From NCBI GenBank assembly GCA_026545225.1, contig CM048845.1, positions 51,498,033-51,562,032 on the forward strand: a stretch of 64,000 nucleotides of DNA, in the 5' to 3' direction. The position numbers and the translations under genes were made by a program. Below, piece by piece: positions 11,189 to 20,821 of this stretch. The DNA comes from Cornus controversa. Lineage: Eukaryota > Streptophyta > Magnoliopsida > Cornales > Cornaceae. Below the pieces are notes generated by a model that saw nothing but the letters and a program-made list of their open reading frames with translations, had not been told where the DNA came from and searched no databases. The number at the start of each line of letters is the position of its first letter. Positions within the stretch are counted from its first letter, which is position 1.

Positions 11189-12320
11189 CTACAACTTAAT
11201 CTCTCCAACCTCAATGTGCTGGTAAGTATCCTCATCTCCAAGGAATTTTAGTAGCATAAAGACATGAAAGACATTGTGCACCTTGTGCATCGTGTCTGGA
11301 AATGCCAATCTATACGATACCGCCCCAACCCTATCGACAATCATAAAAGGACCTACAAAATGAGGTGCCAACTTCCCCTTTCTCCCAAACCACATTACTC
11401 CATTCATGGGAGAAACCTTGAGTAGAACTTTATCCCCTACCTTGAACTCTAATGCTCGAGTTCTTCGGTTAGCATAACTCTTCTGTCTACTCTGCACAGT
11501 CCTCATACGGTCTCTAATAAGAGCAACTATATCGGAGGGGTCCTTGATGAATTTAGAACCAAAGATTCTGTTCTCTCCAATATCCAACCAACATACCAGT
11601 GACCTACATGGGCGCCCATACAAAGCCTCGAATGGTGTCATACCAATAGTCTTTTGATAACTATTGTTATAGGCAAACTCAACTACCAGCATGTAACTCT
11701 CCCAATTACCTTTGAAGTCTAGTACACATGCTCGTAACATATACTCCAAAATTTGATTAACCCTCTCAATTTGACCATCGATCTGAGGGTGATAGGCTGT
11801 ACTGAGATGTAGAGCTGTACCCAAAGCTTGCTAAAAACTCTCGCAAAATCCTGATACAAAATTCGGATCCATATCTGATATAATGGACAAAGGCACGCCA
11901 TAAAGCTTTACTATCTCGGCAATGTAAAACTTCGCGTACTGCTCTAAGGTGTAACTTGAGCGTATGACCAAGAAATGGGCTAATTTTGTCAACCTGTCCA
12001 CTATCACCCAAATAGCATCATAATTCTGTTGTGAGGTGGGAAGTCCCACAATAAAATCAATGGAGATGTTCTCCCACTTCCACTCTGGTATAAGTAGTGA
12101 CTACAAAGATCCCGACGGTCTCTGGTGATCAATCTTGATCATCTGACATGTGCTACACTTAGAGACAAATATAACAGTGTCTCTCTTCATACCTGCCCAC
12201 CAAAACTGTCATTTCTTGTCTTCGTACATCTTATCCCCTCCCGACTGTACCAAAAATTGAGAATTATTAGCCTCATTCATCACTGCTCTCCTCAAGTCGT
12301 TACAGTGAGGGACCACTAAT
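11189..12320 (-). pseudogene. pol: Integrase region, copy B
   Basis: The minus-strand product includes the core block MGLPTSQQNYDAIWVIVDRLTKLAHFL, the VSDMDPNF-like second Asp block, STAYHPQIDGQIERVNQ with the region of the catalytic Glu, and the C-terminal GDKVLLKVSPMNGVMWFGRKGKLAPHFVGPF domain that joins a chromatin-interacting tail in this clade. The strong match to chromovirus integrases makes the call secure. Confidence 0.9.
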
Positions 12321-12328
12321 CACCTTTT

Positions 12329-13189
12329 TTACCCAAATCCTCCATTTGTGCCCACTGTATAGAACGGTACCTCTCTATATTTCAACTCAACCACCTTTTC
12401 TACGCACTGTGGTTCAGTAATCTGATCTGTAACTACCCTCCAAATGATAGTAGGTGTAACCACCACACATGCTACAAAGGCATCAACGCTGCTCAAGTCA
12501 TTCCACTCTGCTTCAAATAAGGTAGAAAGACTGGCATAGGGTCGGTGACTTAGTGCATCAGTTACTTCATTTTCTTTCCCTAGGTGGTATTGAATGGAAA
12601 AATGATAATCTTTCACGAACTCCAACCACCTGCATTATCTCATATTCAGCTCATTCTATGAGAATAGATATTGCAAGCTCTTGTGGTCACTGAACAATTT
12701 GAAGGTCTCACCTAAGAGGTAATGCCTCTAAATCCTCAAAGCAAAAATCACAGTTGCCAACTCCAAATCATGAGTCAGGTAATTAAGCTCGTGAGGCTTA
12801 AGCTTACGTGAAGCATAAGATATTAGCCTCTCCTCCTGCATCAACACACATCCCAAACCCTGCAATGATGCATCAGTATATACCAAGTACTCAACTCTGC
12901 TATGGGGAGTAGCTAGGACTGGTGTAGTAGTCAATCTGGTCTTCAACTCCTCAAACACTGTCCGACAAGAATCATCCCAAGCGAAAGGCACACCCTTTTT
13001 AGTGAGATGGGTGAGCGGGCCAGCAATCGTAGAGAATCCCTGGATAAACCGGCGATAATAACAAGCTAACCCAAGAAAGCTACGAATCTTTGAAGGTGAG
13101 GTAGGCTGTCCCCACTCCAAAGCTGTTGACACTTTACTTGGATCGACCACTATCCCTTTCTTAGATACTATGTGACCCATGAACTTCAC
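12329..13189 (-). pseudogene. pol: RNase H region, copy B
   Basis: Two open stretches give the RT connection (MKFMGHIVSKKGIVVDPSKV, IRSFLGLACYYRRFIQGFS) and RNase H (YTDASLQGLGCVLMQ, ISYASRKLKPHELNYLTHDLELATVIFALRI, then GKENEVTDALSHR). The order and spacing are normal for plant Ty3 elements. Confidence 0.9.
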
Positions 13190-13285
13190 CTCTCTCTGCC
13201 AGAAATCACACTTCTCAAAATTTGCATACAGCTGATGATCTCTTAGTGTCTGTAGAATGATACAAAGGTGTCTGGCATGATCCTC

Positions 13286-13852
13286 TTATAACCTAGAATA
13301 AACTAAAATGTCATCAATAAAGACGATAACAAACTGATCTAAGTAGGCCCTGAGCACTCTATTCATCAGATCCATGAAGACTGATGGGGAGTTTGTTAAC
13401 CCGAATGGCATAACCTGAAACTCATACAACCCATGTCTGGTAAGGAAGGCTGTCTTCGGTACCTCTTGCTGCCTAACTCGAAGCTGATGATACCTGAATC
13501 TTAAATCTATCTTCGAGAAGTAGGTGGCTCCCTTCAGCTGATTGAACAGATCATTAATCCTAAGCAATGGCTATTTGTTGCAGATTGTGACCTTATTCAA
13601 TTCCCTGTAATCAATACAAAGGTTAAGAGACCCATCCTTATTTTTCACAAACAACATCGGTGCTCCTCACGATGAAGTAGTCCTGCGAATAAATTTCTGA
13701 TTGAGCAGTTGCTGAATATGATCCTTCAGCTCCCTCATTTTCATAGGCGCCATTCTGTATGGGGCCCATGCAATAGGCCTGGTGCCTAGAGCTAAATCTA
13801 TCACGAAGTCTATCTTACGACTCGGTGGTAACCCTGGGATCTTCTGAAACAC
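13286..13852 (-). pseudogene. pol: Reverse transcriptase region, copy B
   Basis: The fingers part gives IPGLPPSRKIDFVIDLALGTRPIAWAPYRMAP, a sequence style typical of Tekay/Del chromoviruses. The palm part gives [44 protein letters not shown] and [11 protein letters not shown] copies the element RNA into DNA. Confidence 0.9.
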
Positions 13853-13864
13853 ATCCTGAAAGTC

Positions 13865-14383
13865 TCACACCACTAGAATTGAATCTAGAGAAACTGTAGT
13901 TCCTTCTAGAGACTCCTCACTAATAAAGAACAGGTGCGTAATAGACCTTCTATTTGATTGCGGCATAGCAATCAAATACATCTCTTGACCAGGTATGACA
14001 AAAATAATTGCCCTATCATGGAAATTAACCTGAGCATGGTAATGTGATACCCAATCCATCCCGAGTATGACATCATAGGAATGCATATCCAAGATCAATA
14101 AGTTTGCCGAGAACCTGAGTCTACTAATGTCTATAGGGACCTGTCTACCGTGTTCTCGTAGAACCGTACTAACCCCCAACGGCGTAGCTATAGTAAGTGG
14201 AGAACTATATGGCTGAATGTCTATACCAGATAAGCTAGCAAATGCTTTAGATACAAATGAATGAGATGCACTAGTATCAAATAAAACACGACCAAATCTA
14301 CCATTAATCATAAATGTACCCTCAATCGCCTGAGGAGCCTGTACATCATATGGCATGACGTTGTAAACCCTCCCATAATACAT
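13865..14383 (-). pseudogene. pol: Protease region, copy B
   Basis: The 172-residue open stretch has the retropepsin layout: an active-site block near residue 35 in a GTFMINGRFGRVLFDTSASHSF context, the hydrophobic flap region, then LILDMHSYDVILGMDWVSHYHAQV near residue 100. It matches copy A at 6605-6952. Confidence 0.88.
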
Positions 14384-14499
14384 CTACTGACCAGGTTGCT
14401 CCGTGGGTGGTGGCGGTACTGGTAAAGCTGGATGATGCTGAGCCTAAATCTATGGAACTTGTGGTACCGGAAAAGGTGGTTGCTGTCTCTGCTCCTGCT

Positions 14500-15240
14500 G
14501 ACCAAGTTGTCCCTGATTAGTGTTAGGACAATATTTAGCTGAATGCCCAAGGTCACCACACCAATAACAATGTCCTTTGAATACACTAGCGGGTCTCCTC
14601 GGCTGGTTTCCTGTGATTGAACCTGACTTGCCTGAGGTACCCTATTCTGTCTCTTGTGAGTAGAGGCTTCCCCTCTTTGAGCATCATTGTTAGCTCTATA
14701 CCTCTTCCATGGCTGCTATCCTGAATGATTGCCCCTATCAGATGGTCTCCCTCCATTTCCATTCCTCTTATCCACTGTTTAACTAGTGGAGTCCCTGCTA
14801 TGTCATTTCTTTGCCTTTCATTTCTTGAAATCTTTTTATGACTAACAGTGCTGCAATGTAGCATCAACTGCCTGTGCATATGTAGTATAAGCTGGGCAAC
14901 CCAAAATGACCTGTCGAATGGGCCAAATCCACCAATTCACAAAGCAGCGTATATTTTTCCTTAGTGTCCACCTCCTCAGGTGCAAACAATGACAAGTTGG
15001 TGAACTCCTACTCATACACTGCAACCGTCCTGTCCCCCTGCTGTAAATTCAGAAATTCCCTCTTTTTGGCTGCCCTCATTGTATACGGCAAATACTTAGC
15101 ATCAAAACAGACCTGGAAATCTCCATAAGTTAAAGTAGTCCGCTGCTCTAGTGTAGTCACCAACTCCCACCACTGTAATGCATCCCCTACTAGCTTAAAA
15201 GTAGCTGTATCTGTTTCTGTACTTTACTGCACCAAAATTT
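14500..15240 (-). pseudogene. gag: Gag region, copy B (part left of E1)
   Basis: The minus strand encodes a CCHC knuckle (CYWCGDLGHSAKYC) near 14530-14570 and a gag core with TATFKLVGDALQWWE near 15150-15210. The remaining N-terminal gag lies at 25328-25700, on the other side of the E1 insertion. Confidence 0.8.
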
Positions 15241-16658
15241 TGATGTGGTCAGAACTAAATTATATTCTAAGCTTAATTTTTCCCTTTTTATCAAAATATA
15301 ATTTAACCACTCGCAAGAGCACGAATCTTTGTAGATAAGGTTCTATATAGAGGGTATCGATCCCACGAGGACTAGTCGCAATTATCTTAAAGGAAGATTA
15401 ATTCTACTTTAATTCGAAAAACAGATTTTTGAATTTATGTTTAGAAACTATTGCATGAATGAAATGACAAGAAAAGTAAAGAGTTTAAAGTTGGGAGAGA
15501 GAACTAGGGTTGGTTTCCACCACTAGCCATTCACAAGTTCATAAGTGTAGCAAGCATGGGATTCATTAATTAAATGCCTAACAATGTCATTAGGCTTATG
15601 ACCTCAATGACATATCAAAAGATCAATGTGTGTGCTAACCTATCATAATCCATCTTCAACAAGCATAGCTCTTCAACCTAACTAACTACCTAATTACTCT
15701 ACTCTCTAAGTGAACACTACATGCATCCAAACTACCTTGTCTTGGCATGGTCTATACAAACTAACATCACACATTCATTTAAACACCATTATCTAGCCAT
15801 CATTTGCACTTCTTGTGGAATATGCAAATGTTGTGCATTCATGTGACAAAATCTACTCTAAGACAAGAATAAATTCCAAATCAAATGAATATATATAAGA
15901 GATGTATTTGTGTACATAATCACTAGGCTAAATAATCAACATTTAATTACAAATCCCAAGAGCTACAAAGATGAACAAGTTTACATGGCTAGGGGTTGAA
16001 ACCAACACCCTAGTAGAAGAGTTAGTTGCTCATGGTTGCCTTGCACCCTTCTATTGATGAAGAGAATGAAGCTTCTTGGTCTGGTTCAGCTTTTTTTTTT
16101 CCTCTCCCGAAGGTCTCTCCCCTAGTCTTCTTGTGTGTTGAGAGATATGAGATATGTGTGGCTTTTTGGTGCTTTTTGGCTCCTTTTTCTCCTTTGGGGC
16201 CCACCATATATATATATATCATTATATATATCTCTTGTATCAAGAAGGCCCCCAAAAGTCTTGTTCAAGTCAGACAATCCCCCTAAGTCGTGCAAAAAGG
16301 GGATTTTGTTGCAAGTGGGAGAGCAGGTGAGCAAGTGGCCAAGTGGGCTCTGCAGCATCTCGATTGATCGAGATTGAATCTCGATTGATCGAGATTTCGA
16401 TCAATCGAAATAAGATCTCGATCAATCGAGATTTCGATTAATCGAGTTCAACATCTCGATTGATCGAGATGCCTTGGGCTGCATTTTCTGATTTCTTCTC
16501 TTGACTGTAGAAAGCTTCCAACTTTGTTCCATTTGCTCCAATACCTGCAAAACATCAAAAACACAAAAATACCGTAAACATATCTCAGTAAACGTGAAAA
16601 CGGAACTAACGTATGTAAGAAAGAGGGTTCAAATGCATAGAATTGAACACTTATCACA
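15241..16658 (-). repeat. 3' LTR of E1
   Basis: Read on the minus strand it begins TGTGATAAGTGTTC and ends GACCACATCA. It holds a palindrome array at 16357-16470 and an AT-repeat patch near 16207-16231. ORFs on both strands at 16022-16377 and 16448-16689 have no counterpart protein and recur only because the LTR recurs. Confidence 0.92.
16357..16470. repeat. Palindrome array in E1 3' LTR
   Basis: Six copies of an 18-base palindrome-like unit, ATCTCGATTGATCGAGAT or its reverse form ATCTCGATCAATCGAGAT, with variants TTTCGATCAATCGAAAT and TTCGATTAATCGA, are packed in about 115 bases with 1-8 base gaps. They sit upstream of the TATA-like AT patch in LTR sense, so they fall in U3. Confidence 0.95.
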
Positions 16659-16672
16659 CCCCCAAACTTACA
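16659..16672 (-). other. 3' polypurine tract of E1
   Basis: The minus strand reads TAAGTTTGGGGG immediately before the LTR start TGTGATAAG. This is the plus-strand DNA primer site of the element. Confidence 0.88.
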
Positions 16673-18370
16673 TATTGCTAGTCCCTTAGCAATACAATAT
16701 TACAAAAATGAAATCAACTATCTTATACAAAAGTTTAATCAGGCTCAGTCATCAACTAGATAAAGGGCGATCATCCGTTCATTTCACATTTGGCAAATGC
16801 AACAAGTATTACAGAACTATGTGGTCATTAGCAAAATTGGACTTTCACAAGCTATAAATGAACGACAGTCCCCACATAATGGCCAGCCCGAACAAATATA
16901 ACAATTCCAACCCCAAAATCCTCTTTGAAAAGTGAACATGCATTCCAACGTGTGGCTTTTGTCATATTTGGAGAAGAAAATGAACAAATCTGTTTTTAAG
17001 AGAAAAACTCATTGAAAATGCTCGACACGGCTGTTCATTATCACAAAACATTCATGATTGCTCATGTGCGGATGACCGTGCAATGCTTAGCTCTTTTTGC
17101 TTTCTTGCAAGCCCATGTAGCGGCGTTGGGCCAATGACTCCCAAACCAATTGATTTTAGGGCATTAGGTGAAGAAGCACCCCTCAGACTTAATGACCGAG
17201 CTTACAAGGCGATGAGCGTAAGCAAGCCACCCACTTATTATTGCTCAACCTTACACACTTTTACACGAATATTCCCTGCTTTGAGGCATAGAAATCCGGT
17301 TTATTGAGTGAGAAGGCTTATTGCAAATTTTTCTCTTTTTTTTTTTAACAACAACCGGAAGAACTTATTCTTTAAGTTGTTCAGATAAAAATAGAAATTT
17401 TCAAAAATTCTCCCTCAGACTTATACCCCACAATTTAAAATGCATGTGTGCGAATTTGTGCGGTTAAGGACAAATTTAGGGCAAGAATTGTACGTGCTCG
17501 AATTTAGACAAAAATGTAGACCGTTCTAGCCTACTATAAAGCTTGCAAAAGTGCAGGTATTTACAATGTTAAAGTTCTTAACTACCTGCTGCATTTACCT
17601 CGGACATTTAATCGAATGACTTCCTTTAATGACCGAACATTGCATGCGTATGCAAGTGGTATAGCATACCGCACCCCCAAACTTATATGCAACATTGTCC
17701 TCAATGTTTGGACAAGAAGAACAAGGAAAGAAGTTACCGGGATGGCAGAATGCGAGAAAAATGGTATTCCACAGCAGCGGTCATCTTGTAAATAAGGACA
17801 ACCTGCACAGAACACCAACTGGATACCACGAGCATTAAAAGGAACAAAAAGTAGATAAATAGAACATAATGAAATAATCATGCACAAACTGACAATGTCA
17901 ATATCACTGTATATCTAAGGGTCTGAACTGGTGTTTCCCAATTGGCTAAGAGGTCTATGCGACAAGATATTGACTATCCAGGCACGCTAACGTATAGCAT
18001 GCAAAGGGGTTGCCTTTCTTTGTTACCGCCATACTGTGTTGAAGCAATCTCAACAGTATTGAGAATTGAAACCAGGCGGTAATAAACGGAAATCATCAAC
18101 TGAATCGCATATAACAATTAGACAAGTGGTACTACATACATAGTCAAAGTATAGAGAACATATATATTGACAGAAAGCAAAAATAAAGACAGTAAAGATA
18201 ACACATGGTATAAAAGAAAATATAAATGTATTCCATATAGATGAAAATGAGTTTGAGTACAAAGTGTACATGTAGGTGGAATACTCAGAAAGAAACTAAA
18301 CATAGCCAACATGGCCTATCAAAAATAAAGAAAGAAAAATACAGAAAGTAAAGCATAAAAGATGAATAAA
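16673..18370 (-). other. Conserved non-coding region of E1 between extra ORF and 3' LTR
   Basis: About 1.7 kb without a convincing gene. It is closely matched by 58325-60130 in element D, so it is part of the element rather than debris. It contains the second polypurine tract (17671-17690), T-runs near 17335, and short ORFs (17083-17307, 17582-17887, 18050-18312), whose counterparts in D differ in length and show no domain. Such long spacers are typical of Athila elements. Confidence 0.75.
17671..17690 (-). other. Internal second polypurine tract of E1
   Basis: The minus strand reads TATAAGTTTGGGGGTGCG, sharing the 14-mer TAAGTTTGGGGGTG with the true 3' tract at 16659-16670. The copy in D is at 59409-59428. 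An internal tract could prime a second plus-strand start; that role is an inference. Confidence 0.7.
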
Positions 18371-18796
18371 ATGCAGCTACTCGAGGGCGGGTGGTGGTGG
18401 TGGGGGCTCGGTGGGAGTAGAAGTGGAGGTGGAGGCTCGACCTACGAACAGGAACTGCAAGTCCTGCCGGAAGGCTCGGAACTCGTCTAAGATCGCTCTC
18501 TAACCCTGTGCCAGAGAAGAAATGTTCGTCCGAATGCCTGCCAGCTGACTCTGCGTCACCTGGACGTGCTCGTCAAAACCCTGCTAGAGTAGCTCTACGT
18601 CAGCCGCCAGGCAGGAATAGCCCGTCGCTAAGATATCATACCGCTCTGCAGCAACATCCATCTCCTCCTCCTCCATCTCCTCGTCATCGGACTCACCCTC
18701 TGCTGGCTCGCCCTCATCCGCCTCCACCGGGGCATCCATATCTACATCGTCTGGTGGATCACCCTGGTGGTCCTGTCGCTTTAAGTGTCGCCTCAC
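18371..18796 (-). CDS. Acidic C-terminal part of the Athila extra ORF in E1
   Basis: The open stretch 18584-18796 reads RRHLKRQDHQGDPPDDVDM, then a run rich in Glu and Asp (EEMEEEEMD), then YDILATGYSCLAADVELL. It follows the domain-bearing stretch 18803-19630 and has a direct counterpart in D at 60240-60560. The remaining part to about 18400 looks like the Gln/Leu-rich tail seen in D. Function is unknown; the acidic patch and amphipathic tail could serve protein-protein contact, which is a guess. Confidence 0.6.
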
Positions 18797-18802
18797 CCGC
18801 TC

Positions 18803-19630
18803 CTACTGAGTAGATGTGAAGCGGGTGGGCGGTGCCAACTGGATGTCAGTCTGACTGACCGGTATACTGGCACTGCTGAGAAAAGCGGCGATCAGGAAAG
18901 GGAAGGGAAGCCGCCAACTAGCTGCTCGCCTCATCCTTTTGTTCACGACGCCGTCCCAGACCTTGAACATCTGCCCCCAGATCAGCGACGGGACAGAAAA
19001 CCAAGTGCCCGTGTGGAAAGCATAGAGGCAACGGAGAAGGTCGCCCCTGCGCTCTGCCACGTGCTGCAGCGGACACGCGTTCTTGATGAGAACGGTGTCC
19101 AGGAACCAGAATCGGCTCGGGCACATCGATTTGGACGTGTAGTTGTGACTGGGCATGGTAAACGCCCTGCCACACATGTCCATCACGATCGAGAACAGCG
19201 TCGTGTCTGCTGGGAGTGCGGCACTGTAAAGTGGCTGACCGTCCGGGCCAACCATGTCCGGTGGCTGCTGGTGAGGGATGCCGAGCATATGCGCAATCCG
19301 GCTTGGTGTAATCGTAATCGTGACGGTGCCCACCACCATCTGTAGTGTATCTGGCGCGGTGCAAGAGTAGGTCATGTGATCGTAAAAGACCTGCACGAGG
19401 CGCTCGTGTGCCACGTCAGTGGGAGGCACACATAGCCGGTCGAGGCGACGCCTCCTGAGCTCGGCAACCGTCCACGCGGTGTCGGGACGCCTCTCGAACT
19501 CGGCTAAGTCAAAAATTTGCTCCGGGTGGAACCTCCGAGACCGGAAGGCTCGCCCGGGCACGTCGCGAATAGAACCGGCGGCGTTCTTCACCCTCGCCAT
19601 AGCCTCGGAACAGTCTGCACTTGATTCCAA
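18803..19630 (-). CDS. Athila extra ORF of E1 (putative plant transposon protein domain)
   Basis: The 275-residue product starts around MARVKNAAGSIRDVPGRAF (second Met, residue 12) and carries RFHPEQIFDLAEF, LCVPPTDVAHERLVQVFYDHM, ITITPSRIAHMLGIP, CPSRFWFLDTVLIKNACPL and FSVPSLIWGQMFKVWDG. This resembles the 'putative plant transposon protein' domain found after pol in Athila elements and in scattered plant proteins; its biochemical role is not established. The region is visibly GC-rich compared with the rest of E1. D has a close copy (60789-61418) and G a distant one (56138-56896). A 186-residue ORF on the opposite strand is a composition shadow. Confidence 0.8.
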   Translation of the reverse strand: MESSADCSEAMARVKNAAGSIRDVPGRAFRSRRFHPEQIFDLAEFERRPDTAWTVAELRRRRLDRLCVPPTDVAHERLVQVFYDHMTYSCTAPDTLQMVVGTVTITITPSRIAHMLGIPHQQPPDMVGPDGQPLYSAALPADTTLFSIVMDMCGRAFTMPSHNYTSKSMCPSRFWFLDTVLIKNACPLQHVAERRGDLLRCLYAFHTGTWFSVPSLIWGQMFKVWDGVVNKRMRRAASWRLPFPFLIAAFLSSASIPVSQTDIQLAPPTRFTSTQ

Positions 19631-20270
19631 AAATTACGTAAATAAAAGATAAATAAGAAGAAAGCTAAACTACGATTAAACTAAAAGAATAGAAATAAAA
19701 ATGAAGTCCTAGTCCATGGTACTGACAAGAATGCAAAAAAAAAAAAAAAAATGCTCTCAAAGAGGCAATGTGAACGGATGCAACCGAAACGAAGGTGTCG
19801 CGGTTACACACCATACACTAAGCATTTTAAACAAAAAGAATGCCAAATCTCACTCCTACATGACTTCCTACCCCCCGAAACCCACAAAATCTCATTACAG
19901 ATATTTCAATCACATCCATCCACCCCAACATCACCTAACTATGTTTATTAAGCCGTAAAATTATCAAAAATGGCGAGAGAGTATGCAAAATGTAGCCATG
20001 CATTACTTACCTCGAGAGGAAGAAGATGAACGGCTCAACCGAAGAAGATCCACTCGTAGCCGCGAAGAGGAGATCGCGCAAGTGCTAGAGGCGGCTTCGT
20101 ACTGCGTCGGATGGCGGCGGATGATCGGGAATGGTAGATCGAGTGCTCGGGAGTGCTTGGAGAAGGCTTGGATCGCACGGAGGGAGAGAAGAATTCGGAT
20201 GGTCTTTTAAAATGGGAGGGAAGCCCAACGGTTTAAATAGACTTTCGGCTCACGTGCAGGCCCCGCGTGC
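19631..20270 (-). other. Non-coding spacer of E1 between palindrome array and extra ORF
   Basis: About 640 bases with an A-run near 19736-19750 and short ORFs at 19716-20210 that have no recognisable domain. The corresponding spacer in D (61419-62066) is similar, so it is an element part. It may hold a leader or splice signals for the extra ORF, which I could not establish. Confidence 0.6.
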
Positions 20271-20652
20271 ATCTCGATTGATTGAGATGTGCATTTCGAT
20301 CAATCGAGATTTTGATTCATCGAGATTTCACTTCGATCAATCGAAATCAGCTTCGATCAATCGAGATTGTCTCATCGATCAATCAAAAATTCCTTCACTG
20401 AATCACACTTTTACTTCGATCAATCGAACATTTAATTCATTCAATCAAAATTTTATTTCGATCAATCAAAATTTTCTTTCGATCAATCGAAATTTTTGAT
20501 CGATCGAAGACCTATCAAAGTGCAATCGAAGAATACTACCTCTCGGGACTTTGGACTTGGCAAATCTCTGCAATTTTTCGATCAATCGAGATTGAGATCT
20601 CGATCAATCGAAATCTCGATTGATCGAGATCCTGGTTTCGATCAATCGAGAT
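20271..20652. repeat. Large palindrome array of E1 between pol and extra ORF
   Basis: About fifteen copies of the TCGATCAATCGA core (units such as ATCTCGATTGATCGAGAT, TTTCGATCAATCGAAAT, TTGATCGATCGAAG), some decayed, cover about 380 bases. Only one gap of about 50 bases, at 20530-20578, interrupts them; it holds the CTCTCGGGACTTTGGACTTG tag. The D counterpart is 62067-62390. Confidence 0.93.
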
Positions 20653-20821
20653 GCTCAAAAATAGTCAGCTTGAGTTATGCTTCAGGGACTTGGATATTTG
20701 GGAATTAGATACTACATTGCTTTGATACAAACCTACTTTGGATTAAAGGGACATCATGGAAGCATGATAGCTACCATGGCTTTGCCACCTTATACGTCTA
20801 TGGCACGACGTCCGGATCGGC

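Noticed and set aside
16022-16377. ORFs on both strands inside the E1 LTR (and at 24729-25087, 57671-58043)
   Set aside because: They recur because the LTR recurs; they show no domain and change length freely between copies.
18508-18813. Proline-rich ORF (101 residues) on the plus strand
   Set aside because: Antisense to the acidic Glu/Asp-rich coding region, which explains the Pro/Arg/Ser bias.
18785-19345. 186-residue ORF on the plus strand over the extra ORF of E1
   Set aside because: It is antisense to a well supported coding region, shows no domain, and GC-rich DNA makes long chance frames; the D counterpart is interrupted.
20271-20652. CRISPR-like array
   Set aside because: Units are palindromes with gaps of 1-10 bases rather than constant repeats with unique ~30-base spacers, and the DNA is a plant retrotransposon.
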